Assembly: GCA_028869135.1 (NCBI GenBank)
Contig: JAGWTC010000027.1
Span: forward strand, 1-33,213
Reading direction: 5' to 3'
Source of the DNA: Rhodocyclaceae bacterium
Lineage (GTDB): Bacteria > Pseudomonadota > Gammaproteobacteria > Burkholderiales > Rhodocyclaceae
DNA: 33,213 nt
Part shown: one piece after another, positions 1-7,283 of the stretch
Numbering within the stretch: the stretch's first letter is position 1
How the letters are laid out: each line of letters starts with the position of its first letter
Notes under the pieces: model-generated
What the model saw: the letters and a program-made list of their open reading frames with translations, nothing else
Databases searched by the model: none
Told to the model about the DNA's origin: nothing
Position numbers and translations under genes: made by a program

Positions 1-909
1 CACCACCCGGCGCTGTTCGAGCGCGCCTATGACTTCAGCTTTTGGGAACAGCATGGGCAGCAGACGCAGCAATACGACCTTGGCTTGAAACGCCAACCGA
101 ACGGTTCGGATGCCAATCTGACAGCGTTGCGTCACGCCATCTCGGCCTTCTACAAGCGCGAACTGCAGTGCGGAGACGGCAGCGTGGCGCACTTGGTCGA
201 GCGCAGCCCGGGGGTGTTCCTGCTGTCAGTCCATGTCAAGGACATGGCGATGCTGCGCCTGGAGTTCGAGGGCGCGACCCTGAAGCGCCGGGTCGGCAAC
301 CCCAACATCCACATGGTGCTGGAGTACGCCAAGACCACTGGTGTGGTACGCACGCTGGTGCGCGGCGGCGCAAAGTATCAGCAAATGCTGGTCGAGGCCT
401 TCGCGGAGCATGTGCTGGGCGTGAAAGCGAGCGCTCACAAAATCAAGTCGCCGACGCTGGATTTGTCGATGCTGCGCACAGGATTCGATGTGCCGGAGGC
501 CTTTGACGACGGCTTCTCAATGGTTCAGTTGAAGGCACTCACCCTGCTCAGCCCTGACACGGCGCTGAAGATCGAATGCACGGCGATGCAATCCAGCCAG
601 CAACGCTCGGTGCACGATTTGCTGAAGGAGAAGCTGCCAGGCCCGCTGGAGGGGCAGTGGGCGGTGACGGCGGCGCAGGTCAATCTCTACTACCCACCCG
701 AGCCGGGCAGGACTCGCCCCAAGGTGGTCACCATCGAAGTGACCAGCAAAGGGAGGCTGAACCTGCACAAGTTCGACGCCAAGATGCAGGCGCAGCTGGA
801 AGGCTACTTGGTTGCGGTGGGCATCTTGCAGAAGGGCCAGACCCTCAGCGCCCAGGAGTTGCCGCCGGAGACCGACCCAGTCAGTTCCTCATCCGCTTTC
901 GAGGACTGA
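1..909 (+). CDS. Unrecognised protein, 5' end outside the window
   Basis: The frame is open from base 1 to a TGA at 907-909, so 302 residues are visible and the true start lies upstream. The TTG at 85 could be read as a start, but the frame continues through it without a stop, so I treat the gene as partial. The visible N-terminus is rich in aromatic and charged residues. The C-terminal third (about residues 250-290) reads like a compact alpha/beta fold, including the stretch VTIEVTSKGRLNL. I see no signal peptide, membrane segment, Walker motif or nuclease motif, and I do not recognise the family. The next gene follows after 3 bases, so the two are almost certainly co-transcribed and may work together. 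Position beside a tRNA 3' end suggests accessory DNA, which is inference. Confidence 0.7.
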   Translation, partial: HHPALFERAYDFSFWEQHGQQTQQYDLGLKRQPNGSDANLTALRHAISAFYKRELQCGDGSVAHLVERSPGVFLLSVHVKDMAMLRLEFEGATLKRRVGNPNIHMVLEYAKTTGVVRTLVRGGAKYQQMLVEAFAEHVLGVKASAHKIKSPTLDLSMLRTGFDVPEAFDDGFSMVQLKALTLLSPDTALKIECTAMQSSQQRSVHDLLKEKLPGPLEGQWAVTAAQVNLYYPPEPGRTRPKVVTIEVTSKGRLNLHKFDAKMQAQLEGYLVAVGILQKGQTLSAQELPPETDPVSSSSAFED

Positions 910-912
910 CCA

Positions 913-1863
913 ATGACGACGCACGATGCCTGGGCCCTGGTTTGCCGGCTGTTCGCAGGCGGCACGCCGGTGCTGCGGGCCACGCTCTCGCCACACGAGG
1001 TATCTGCTTTGTCTGTGCTCGGCAAAGCCGTCAGGCCAACAGTGGTGGATCAGTCTTTTGTGCTCTGCCCCCACTGCCAGCAGCATCGGGCGCAGGTCTG
1101 GAGTGATGGCCGGGGCGGTCGGATCTGCCGTTGCCCGGAGTGTGGCCAGGTGCCGGTCGAGGCAATCGATGGTGCGGCATTAGCCCTGGATGATGACTGG
1201 CTGCGGCAGAAAATGCGCCTCGCGCTCGACATCGAGAGTCGCGACGACATCGATGACTTGGGCGACGGTGCTTGGCGGCTCGGTAACGCCCGCAGATCTC
1301 CGGTCGTGCTGGCCCGAGATCTGACGAGAGTGCTGCATGAGCCGACCTTGCTGGATCGTGTCCGAGTTGCGGGTAGCAACATCCTTGTCATCACTCCCAG
1401 GCCGCGCACGACTCGTGGATCGCCCTTCGGCTCAGGAGTGGAATGGCTGGCGCTGGAAGAACGATTCACGTTCTATGGCGGCGGGATCTCGTTCATCACT
1501 TCGGCACCGTCTGCAGCGCCAGCAGTGGCCGATCCGGCCGCACCTGTGAATGGGCCATTCTCGGCGGACTTCAAGTGGGCGACGCTGCCGGACGTGCAGG
1601 CCACGCCGATCCGGTTCACCGATGGTCAGGCTAAGGTCTTCGAGTCGCTGTGGTCGTTCAAGGGAGTCGAGGTGGACGGAGAACGGATCATGCAGCGCGC
1701 TGGCCAGAAGAGCGACAAGCCGATTGACCTGTTCAAGATCAAGTCGAAGGACAAGGGCAAGCCGGAGCACGAGGCTCGACTGGCGGCCTACGGAGCACTC
1801 GTCGTCACGCAGCAACGCGCAGGCTTGTATTCCATGCCTTGCGCGGCGGCAGTGTTGGCGTGA
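913..1863 (+). CDS. Zinc-ribbon protein with C-terminal winged-helix-like region, function unknown
   Basis: ATG at 913 has a purine-rich GAGGA about 8 bases upstream, at the end of the preceding gene, and gives 316 residues. Residues 52-77 hold a clear zinc-ribbon pattern: C52-x2-C55, 18 intervening residues, then C74-x2-C77, with a further Cys at 72. The middle (about 85-225) has no motif I can name. From about residue 230 to the end, a FTDGQAKVFESLW stretch is followed by a second helix (GERIMQRAG) and a KSDKPIDLFKIK segment, which looks like a winged helix-turn-helix. A zinc ribbon plus wHTH suggests nucleic-acid binding or transcriptional control, but this is inference. It is translationally close to the upstream partner and is the last gene before a tRNA-Ala terminator. 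It could be part of an integrated island or defence cluster that extends left of the window. Confidence 0.75.
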   Translation: MTTHDAWALVCRLFAGGTPVLRATLSPHEVSALSVLGKAVRPTVVDQSFVLCPHCQQHRAQVWSDGRGGRICRCPECGQVPVEAIDGAALALDDDWLRQKMRLALDIESRDDIDDLGDGAWRLGNARRSPVVLARDLTRVLHEPTLLDRVRVAGSNILVITPRPRTTRGSPFGSGVEWLALEERFTFYGGGISFITSAPSAAPAVADPAAPVNGPFSADFKWATLPDVQATPIRFTDGQAKVFESLWSFKGVEVDGERIMQRAGQKSDKPIDLFKIKSKDKGKPEHEARLAAYGALVVTQQRAGLYSMPCAAAVLA

Positions 1864-2092
1864 CGGACTGCTGCTCCAAGCAAGCCCGACAACGAATGGC
1901 AATGGCACGCGCACAAATCATGGTCGCAAAAGGCCATGTGCGTGTGCCACGGCGAAGAAGTTAGCGCCGATTTCGAGAGAAGAGAGGGCGGAACGGAGCG
2001 CAACTGGGGATGTTCCTGCCAGACCACAGGACCCCGGTCGCACACGCAGAATGTGCGGGAACCCCGCGTGGCATGCGGGAAGCACAAATGAA
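1864..2092. other. Non-coding gap between accessory genes and tRNA-Ala terminator
   Basis: This stretch has no supportable ORF; the frames that cross it run antisense through the tRNA or as shadows of the upstream gene. A short segment at about 1975-1992 resembles the 3' part of the tRNA (a shared GAGAAGAG block followed by a GGAAC/CGAAC-like block). This could be a decayed attachment repeat or chance. No integrase is present in the window. Confidence 0.4.
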
Positions 2093-2120
2093 AACGCCCA
2101 ACTGAGAACAGTTGGGCGTT
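2093..2120 (-). terminator. Rho-independent terminator of tRNA-Ala
   Basis: A perfect 10-bp inverted repeat (AACGCCCAAC / GTTGGGCGTT, 8-base loop) lies 6 bases beyond the tRNA 3' end. On the minus strand it is followed by TTTTCATTTG. On the plus strand it is followed by GAATTTT, so it may also weakly stop transcripts from the accessory genes. Confidence 0.8.
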
Positions 2121-2126
2121 GAATTT

Positions 2127-2202
<76 letters not shown>

Positions 2203-2208
2203 GTTGCC

Positions 2209-2228
2209 GACAGTATATCAAGACTGTC
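2209..2228 (-). promoter_or_regulatory. Hairpin / possible -10 between lpxO and tRNA-Ala
   Basis: GACAGT and ACTGTC form a 6-bp dyad with an 8-base loop, exactly filling most of the gap. On the minus strand TATACT (2217-2212) would place a transcription start about 3 bases before the mature tRNA, but there is no convincing -35. Its role is uncertain. Confidence 0.35.
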
Positions 2229-3125
2229 TCAGATCATCAGCACTCCGACGACGATAGCGCCGACGATCAGCCATTTGCCGGCATAGTACAGAAACCGGCT
2301 GCGCGCCTTCAGGCGCTTGGCAGCGGCGCGCACCGTGTAGAGATACTTGAAGGCCTTGTTGATGCCGCCGGTACGGTCCTGGTCGTCATTGGGCGCCGCG
2401 CTGGCTGCCATTACAGTGTTGCTGAACCAGCGATTGATCGCCAGCGCCCAACGCCAGCGCATCTTGCGTTCGAGATCGCAGAACAGGATGATGCGATTCT
2501 TGTCGCTGTTGTTGGCGGCCCAGTGGATATAGGTTTCGTCGAAGATCACCGCCTCGCCGTCGCGCCAACTGTAGTCGACGCCATCGACGTTGATGAAGCA
2601 GCGATCGTCGTTGGGCGTAATCAGGCCGAGGTGGTAGCGCAGCGAACCGGCATAGGGGTCGCGATGCTTGCCGAGATCGGAGCCCGGCGGCAGTTGGGCG
2701 AACATGGCCGCCTTGATGCTCGGAATCGAGTTGATGATCGCCACCGTCTTCGGGCAACGCTGCAGTGCCGACTGGTGACTTTCGCCGTACCACTTCAGAT
2801 AGAAGCGCGACCAGCCGCGACGGAAAAAGGAGTTGAAACCGGCATCATCGTACTTGTCCGAGCCCCGAATCGCGTCCTGCAGAGCGGCGGCCTCGTCACG
2901 GATGACTTCCCAGTTATCGGCCAGCTTCTTCAGCTCCGGATAGCTGTTCACGTCGTGATAGGGCTTGTCCGGCAGCGGCGAGAACAGCGTCATGAACGCA
3001 TTGATCGGCGCCATGAAGGTCGAGTGGTCGGTCGACTGGCGCAGCCACTTGTAACGCACCTTGCCGCGATAGTGGGTGTAGATCACGCTGGAGAGAAACA
3101 GCGCGATGAGAGTCCATTTGATCAT
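2229..3125 (-). CDS. lpxO: LpxO-type lipid A 2-hydroxylase (Fe(II)/2-oxoglutarate dioxygenase)
   Basis: The product is 298 residues, close to Salmonella LpxO (about 300). LpxO adds a 2-hydroxyl to a secondary myristate-type chain of lipid A at the inner membrane, using O2 and 2-oxoglutarate. Residues 1-17 are a hydrophobic anchor followed by RGKVR, and a second hydrophobic segment ends the protein (about 277-298). The core matches the aspartyl/asparaginyl beta-hydroxylase fold: LGKHRDPYAG gives the iron ligands H154 and D156, HWAANN gives H201, and RIILFCD follows as the 2-oxoglutarate-binding strand. The DHSTFMAPIN and KYDDAGFNSFFRRGW blocks are also typical of the family. The ATG lies at 3125. 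It is transcribed alone, towards the tRNA. Family assignment is strong; the exact acyl position modified is not shown by sequence. Confidence 0.9.
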   Translation of the reverse strand: MIKWTLIALFLSSVIYTHYRGKVRYKWLRQSTDHSTFMAPINAFMTLFSPLPDKPYHDVNSYPELKKLADNWEVIRDEAAALQDAIRGSDKYDDAGFNSFFRRGWSRFYLKWYGESHQSALQRCPKTVAIINSIPSIKAAMFAQLPPGSDLGKHRDPYAGSLRYHLGLITPNDDRCFINVDGVDYSWRDGEAVIFDETYIHWAANNSDKNRIILFCDLERKMRWRWALAINRWFSNTVMAASAAPNDDQDRTGGINKAFKYLYTVRAAAKRLKARSRFLYYAGKWLIVGAIVVGVLMI

Positions 3126-3220
3126 GTGAAGCAGTCCACCAGAGGATAGAGCAGGATTTTACTAAGCTACTGACAAGAATACAAAAACGAGGTTCCCGTA
3201 AGGCTGCCTCACGGCAGCGG
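3126..3220 (-). other. Short gap between tsaC and lpxO
   Basis: A small GCTGCC/GGCAGC hairpin (3203-3218) sits 15 bases before the lpxO-side AT-rich stretch. On the minus strand a run of five T's follows about 15 bases downstream, so termination of the tsaC transcript here is possible but weakly supported. The AT-rich part (3150-3190) may carry the lpxO promoter; no clear -35/-10 pair was seen. Confidence 0.3.
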
Positions 3221-4225
3221 TCAGGTAGACTCGTCGACGCCCGACCCGACTGCCGCGCGGCCCAGGCGATCCGCCACCGCGTGCCACTCGGCTTGATTCG
3301 GCGGCGACTCCACCAAGATGAGGTCTACCCCGGCCGCGTCCAGCAGACGCAGATTGGCGTAGAGATCGTGTGCGTAATGCGGGGCATCGTGCGCCGCGGC
3401 AAACCATAGCACTGCGGGGTGACGCAGCGGTGACACGCTGTACGCAAGCACGGCGATGGTTTGGCCCTTGCTCAGGCAGGCTTCCACTTGCCTGAGCAGG
3501 CCATCGCCGGCAATCAACTGCAGCGGCGTGCGCGGCGCATAGTGTGCGGCCAGCGCCCCGGAGACACGCGGCGCCGGGTGGGATGCAGCGGGGGCATCCG
3601 CGCCGGCTTTTTCGTGCAGGGTGGCGGCGATCTCTTCGGCAGTGATGGCGCCGGGACGCAGCACGACGGGGGTGCCGCGGGTCAGATCGACGATGGTGGA
3701 TTCGATGCCGACTGCGGATTCGCCGCCGTCGAGGATCATGGCGACTGCATCGCCGAGGTCGTGCTGCACATGCGCAGCCCGGGTCGGGCTGATGCGGCCG
3801 AACTTGTTGGCCGAGGGCGCGGCCACGGCACCGCTGCCGATCACGGCAAAGGCCTTGAGCAGTTCCAGCGCCAGCGGATGGTTGGGCATGCGGATACCGA
3901 CCGTATCCTGACCGCCGGTGACGGCATCCGGCACATCCGGCTGACGCTTGAGGATCAGGGTCAGCGGGCCGGGCCAGTATTGCGCGGCCAGCAGATGCGC
4001 CGCCGGCGGGATATCGCGCGCCCATTGTTCAAGCTGGCCAATGGCGCCGATATGCACGATCAGGGGATGATCGGCGGGACGTCCCTTGGCGGCGAAGATT
4101 TTCGCGACAGCGGCCGGATTTCGCGCATCCGCGGCGAGGCCATAGACGGTCTCGGTCGGCATGGCGACCAGCTCGCCGGCAGCGAGAAGTTCGGCAGCTT
4201 TTTCTATCAGGGCTTGATCGGACAC
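3221..4225 (-). CDS. L-threonylcarbamoyladenylate synthase, Sua5/YrdC type
   Basis: The enzyme makes threonylcarbamoyl-AMP from threonine, bicarbonate and ATP, the first step of the t6A37 modification of ANN-decoding tRNAs. The YrdC domain fills about residues 1-185, with the signature PTETVYGLAADA, KGRPADHPLIVH, WPGPLTLIL and SANKFGRISPT. A Sua5-type C-terminal domain follows (about 215-330), so this is the long Sua5 form rather than the short TsaC. I chose GTG at 4225 (334 residues), where homology starts with SDQALIEKAAELL; the frame extends to a TTG at 4270 but those 15 residues look non-coding. No strong Shine-Dalgarno is visible. It lies 84 bases after purK on the same strand, so it is probably the last gene of the folD-purE-purK operon, although a hairpin lies between. 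Confidence 0.92.
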   Translation of the reverse strand: MSDQALIEKAAELLAAGELVAMPTETVYGLAADARNPAAVAKIFAAKGRPADHPLIVHIGAIGQLEQWARDIPPAAHLLAAQYWPGPLTLILKRQPDVPDAVTGGQDTVGIRMPNHPLALELLKAFAVIGSGAVAAPSANKFGRISPTRAAHVQHDLGDAVAMILDGGESAVGIESTIVDLTRGTPVVLRPGAITAEEIAATLHEKAGADAPAASHPAPRVSGALAAHYAPRTPLQLIAGDGLLRQVEACLSKGQTIAVLAYSVSPLRHPAVLWFAAAHDAPHYAHDLYANLRLLDAAGVDLILVESPPNQAEWHAVADRLGRAAVGSGVDEST

Positions 4226-4277
4226 GATTGCGCGGAAACAAATCGGGGAGCGAACACAGTTCGCGAACAACCGTCAT

Positions 4278-4296
4278 CCCCTGCCGTGGGCAGGGG
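4278..4296. repeat. GC-rich hairpin between purK and tsaC
   Basis: CCCCTGCC and GGCAGGGG form a perfect 8-bp stem with a 3-base loop, followed on the plus strand by a G-rich run. It has no T tract on either strand. It could be an intercistronic mRNA structure or a lone REP-like element; no second copy was seen in the window. Confidence 0.5.
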
Positions 4297-4309
4297 GTTG
4301 GGGGGATGG

Positions 4310-5485
4310 CTAGCCATTCTCGTCCGCGATGCCGATGGCCTTGCGCGCGGACAGGGCGGCGGCGCGGACTTCGGCCGGGTTGCTGCCAATCACGGTGAAG
4401 TGCCCCATCTTGCGGCCGGCGCGCGCCTGCTGCTTGCCATACAGGTGCAGCTTGAGATTGGGCACGTCAAACAGTTCCTTCCATTCCGGCTCGTTCGAGT
4501 GGTGCTTGTCCTGCTGGTACCAGAGGTCGCCGAGCAGGTTGACCATGACGGCGGCGCTGTGCGCACGCGCATCGCCGAGCGGCAGGCCGCACAGCGCGCG
4601 CACCTGCTGTTCGAACTGGTTGGTGATGCAGGCGTCGATGGTGTAGTGACCGCTGTTGTGCGGACGCGGCGCCATTTCATTGGCGAACAGTTCGCCATGC
4701 ACGACGAAGAATTCGACGCCGAGCACGCCGACGTAATGCATCTTCTCGGCAATCTGGGCGGCAAGGATTTCAGCCTGGCCGATCAGCGCCTCGGAGCCGG
4801 TGGCGGGCACCGCCGACACGTCGAGGATGCCATTGGTATGCAGGTTCTCGGCCGGCGGGAAGCAGGCCACCCGGCCATCGGCACCGCGCGCGAGGACGAC
4901 GGAAATTTCGTAGTCGAGCGCCAGCATCTTTTCCAGCACGCAGGTCTCGCCCTTGAACGCCTTGAAGGCGGCGCGCGCTTCCTCGGCCGTCTTGACGCGG
5001 GCCTGGCCCTTGCCGTCGTAACCGAAGCGCACCACCTTGAGGATGCCGGGGAAAAGTTCAGCGCCGGCCTGGTCGATGTCCGCTTCGCTGCGAATCTCGG
5101 CGAAGGGTGCATGCGGAATATGGTTGTCGCGCAGGAAGGTCTTTTCGGCAATGCGGTTCTGCGCGATCGACACGCAGCTCGCATCCGGGCGTACCGGCAC
5201 GAACCTGGCGAGATAGGCCAGCGTCTCGGCAGGCACATTCTCGAACTCGGTGGTGACGGCGGCGCAGCTTTGCGACAGCACATCGAGCGCATTCTGGTCA
5301 TCGTAGGCGGCGACGATATGCTGATCCGCAATCGCGCCGGCCGGGCTGTTCAAGTCGGGATCGAGCACCGCCACCTTGTAGCCCATCTCGTGGGCGGCAA
5401 CGACGAAGAAGCGGCCGAGCTGGCCGCCGCCGAGCATGCCCAGTGTGGCGGGCGGCAGGATGGGGGCGTGGTTCTTGTGGCTCAT
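4310..5485 (-). CDS. purK: N5-carboxyaminoimidazole ribonucleotide synthase
   Basis: PurK uses ATP and bicarbonate to carboxylate AIR to N5-CAIR in de novo purine synthesis. The 391-residue protein has the expected ATP-grasp layout. The N-terminal PLP-like loop is TLGMLGGGQLGRF (about 15-26). The ATP-binding segment contains KVVRFGYDGKGQ, and the metal-binding region contains GVLGVEFFV followed by NEMAPRPHNSGHYT. A C-terminal sandwich domain ends with GHFTVIG. It starts at ATG 5485, 6 bases after purE, with no strong ribosome-binding site of its own, which fits translational coupling. PurE, the mutase for its product, is the gene directly upstream. Confidence 0.96.
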   Translation of the reverse strand: MSHKNHAPILPPATLGMLGGGQLGRFFVVAAHEMGYKVAVLDPDLNSPAGAIADQHIVAAYDDQNALDVLSQSCAAVTTEFENVPAETLAYLARFVPVRPDASCVSIAQNRIAEKTFLRDNHIPHAPFAEIRSEADIDQAGAELFPGILKVVRFGYDGKGQARVKTAEEARAAFKAFKGETCVLEKMLALDYEISVVLARGADGRVACFPPAENLHTNGILDVSAVPATGSEALIGQAEILAAQIAEKMHYVGVLGVEFFVVHGELFANEMAPRPHNSGHYTIDACITNQFEQQVRALCGLPLGDARAHSAAVMVNLLGDLWYQQDKHHSNEPEWKELFDVPNLKLHLYGKQQARAGRKMGHFTVIGSNPAEVRAAALSARKAIGIADENG

Positions 5486-5491
5486 TTTTGA

Positions 5492-5995
5492 TCAGGCGTC
5501 ATCAAGCTTGAGGGTCATGCCGAGGACCTTGTCGCGCTGCTGGGCACGGAAGGCGGCCAGTTTTTCGGCCAGTCCGGCATCCGTGGTTGCGAGCATGGCA
5601 GCGGCAAACAGGCCGGCATTGGCGGCGCCGGCCTCGCCGATGGCGAAGGTGGCGACGGGAATGCCCTTGGGCATCTGCACGATGGAGTAGAGCGAGTCCT
5701 GTCCCGACAGATGCTTGGACGGTACCGGCACGCCAAGTATCGGCACAATGGTCTTGGCCGCCAGCATGCCCGGCAGGTGCGCGGCGCCGCCAGCGCCGGC
5801 GATGATGGCCTTGAGGCCGCGACCTTGCGCCGCTTCGGCATATTCATACAGCAGATCAGGCGTGCGGTGCGCCGAAACGACGCGGGCCTCGAACGGGATG
5901 CCGAAGTCGCGCAGGATTCGGGCGGCAGCCTGCATGACAGGCCAGTCCGAATCCGAACCCATGACGATACCGATGGCGGGTGTGCTGCTGTTCAT
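5492..5995 (-). CDS. purE: N5-carboxyaminoimidazole ribonucleotide mutase (PurE class I)
   Basis: PurE converts the unstable N5-CAIR made by PurK into CAIR. The 167-residue length is typical of the class I octameric enzyme. [13 protein letters not shown] near the N-terminus is the phosphate-binding signature, VVSAHRTPD carries the conserved active-site histidine, and [12 protein letters not shown] and [15 protein letters not shown] complete the site. It lies 3 bases downstream of folD and 6 bases upstream of purK on the same strand. The arrangement couples one-carbon supply to purine synthesis. Confidence 0.97.
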   Translation of the reverse strand: MNSSTPAIGIVMGSDSDWPVMQAAARILRDFGIPFEARVVSAHRTPDLLYEYAEAAQGRGLKAIIAGAGGAAHLPGMLAAKTIVPILGVPVPSKHLSGQDSLYSIVQMPKGIPVATFAIGEAGAANAGLFAAAMLATTDAGLAEKLAAFRAQQRDKVLGMTLKLDDA

Positions 5996-5998
5996 CGC

Positions 5999-6853
5999 TT
6001 ATTCCTCTGCTGCACGTTCGGCTGCTTCCAGGGTATTGGCGAGCAGCATGGTGATGGTCATGGGACCGACGCCGCCTGGCACGGGGCTGATGGCGCCGGC
6101 GACATCCCTGGCGGAATCGAAATCGACGTCGCCGCACAGCTTGCCGTCTTCGGTGCGGTTGATGCCCACGTCGATGACGACGGCGCCCGGCTTGATCATG
6201 TCGCCGGTGATCATCTTCGGGCGGCCGACGGCCGCAACGAGAATATCAGCGCGCTTGGTATGGAAAGCCAGATCGCGCGTCTGCGAGTGACACACGGTGA
6301 CAGTGCAGCCCGCCGCCATCAGCAGCATGGCCATGGGCTTGCCAACGATATTGCTGCGCCCGACGATGACCGCCTCGGCACCCTTGAGCGGCACATTGGC
6401 GGATTCGAGCATCTTCATCACGCCATAGGGCGTACAGGGAATGAAGCGCGGCTGGCCCTGCATGAGAGCACCGACATTCTCGGCGTGGAAACCATCCACA
6501 TCCTTGTCGGCGGCGATGGTCTCAAGCACCAGGTCCTCATCGAAATGCGAGGGCAGCGGCAGTTGCACCAGGATGCCATGGATCCTGGAATCACGATTCA
6601 GTTCGGCCAGCTTGTCCATGACCACGGACTGGGGCGTATCGCCGGGGAATTCGAGCTTCAGCGAATACATGCCGGCCTTTTCGCAGGCCGCGACCTTGTT
6701 GCGCACATAGACGGCCGAGGCCGGATTGTCGCCAACCACGATCACGACCAGTCCGGGCGTCACGCCCCGGGCCTTGAGATTGGCCACGCGTTCGGCAAGT
6801 TCGCCGCGCACGCTGGCGGCCAGGGCATTGCCATCGATGATGCGAGCAGTCAT
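5999..6853 (-). CDS. folD: Bifunctional methylenetetrahydrofolate dehydrogenase / methenyltetrahydrofolate cyclohydrolase
   Basis: FolD interconverts 5,10-methylene-THF and 10-formyl-THF using NADP, supplying formyl groups for purine synthesis. It has 284 residues, the normal length. YVRNK gives the catalytic lysine K53, and GILVQLPLP and KDVDGFH are the folate-site signatures. [17 protein letters not shown] is the Rossmann NADP-binding loop, and [10 protein letters not shown] lies near the C-terminus. It is the first gene of a minus-strand cluster with purE (3-base gap), purK and probably tsaC. Its upstream region is the shared divergent gap with aceE. Confidence 0.97.
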   Translation of the reverse strand: MTARIIDGNALAASVRGELAERVANLKARGVTPGLVVIVVGDNPASAVYVRNKVAACEKAGMYSLKLEFPGDTPQSVVMDKLAELNRDSRIHGILVQLPLPSHFDEDLVLETIAADKDVDGFHAENVGALMQGQPRFIPCTPYGVMKMLESANVPLKGAEAVIVGRSNIVGKPMAMLLMAAGCTVTVCHSQTRDLAFHTKRADILVAAVGRPKMITGDMIKPGAVVIDVGINRTEDGKLCGDVDFDSARDVAGAISPVPGGVGPMTITMLLANTLEAAERAAEE

Positions 6854-7087
6854 ATGTCCAGAGAACCTAATTCAAAATCCGGCCGACCTGTCCACCGGCT
6901 TGCCACAGGCGACACACCCGCCTTGCATGGCCATGGCGCCAATCGTCTGTAGCCACCAAAAAAGCAAAACCCGCGGAGGAAAAGACATCCCGCCGCAGGT
7001 AAAACGCGATTATCTGACAAAGCCCCCGCTCCCGTCCAGCCAATTTCACCGCCCAAATGACGCTAAGCCACTGTTGCAATTAAGGCG
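6854..7087. other. Divergent intergenic region folD / aceE, folD side
   Basis: This is the folD-proximal part of the 430-base gap before aceE. No credible gene is seen; short frames on both strands lack family features. On the minus strand TGGACA (6896-6891) resembles a -35 box, but the hexamer 16-18 bases downstream is poor, so the folD promoter is not assigned. A terminator-like structure is listed separately. I looked for purine or one-carbon riboswitch signatures and did not find the conserved sequences. Confidence 0.4.
6955..6999 (-). terminator. Terminator-like hairpin in the folD leader
   Basis: On the minus strand the arms CCTGCGG and CCGCGGG (6999-6970, with a small internal bulge and extra GG/CC pairs) are followed directly by TTTTGCTTTTTT. 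This is a classical terminator layout, yet it points towards folD, about 100 bases before its start. It could be a leader attenuator, or it could stop a short antisense transcript from the aceE promoter region. Confidence 0.4.
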
Positions 7088-7116
7088 TTGCGCATTGCGG
7101 ATTCGTTTTTTATAAT
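7088..7116 (+). promoter_or_regulatory. Sigma-70 promoter of the pyruvate dehydrogenase operon
   Basis: TTGCGC (7088-7093), a 17-base spacer and a perfect TATAAT (7111-7116) predict a start near 7123 and a leader of about 160 bases. The leader contains a CCCGAC/GTCGGG dyad (7187-7214). No PdhR-type operator was recognised. Confidence 0.75.
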
Positions 7117-7266
7117 GCGAAACAAGAAAGCACTCCGGGCGCATCAGTTCGGATAAGCTTCGGGAAAACGAGGGGCATTGCCGCCACCCGACCTGGCCTA
7201 CCCGCCATGTCGGGCGTTGTCGTGCCAAAAAAAGCTCACCTACCCGTGGGCACACACCACTCTCAC

Positions 7267-7278
7267 AAGGAGGAGGAG
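7267..7278 (+). promoter_or_regulatory. Extended Shine-Dalgarno of aceE
   Basis: AAGGAGGAGGAG ends 5 bases before the aceE ATG. It is the strongest ribosome-binding site in the window and fixes the start at 7284. Confidence 0.85.
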
Positions 7279-7283
7279 ACAGG

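Noticed and set aside
4278-4296. REP element family
   Set aside because: A single GC-rich hairpin with no second copy in the window cannot be called a repeat family.
3461-5491. A 676-codon plus-strand frame across tsaC and purK
   Set aside because: Antisense shadow that runs through two well-identified genes and the hairpin between them.
6854-7087. Riboswitch upstream of folD (THF or ZTP type)
   Set aside because: The conserved core sequences were not found on the minus strand; only a terminator-like stem is supported.
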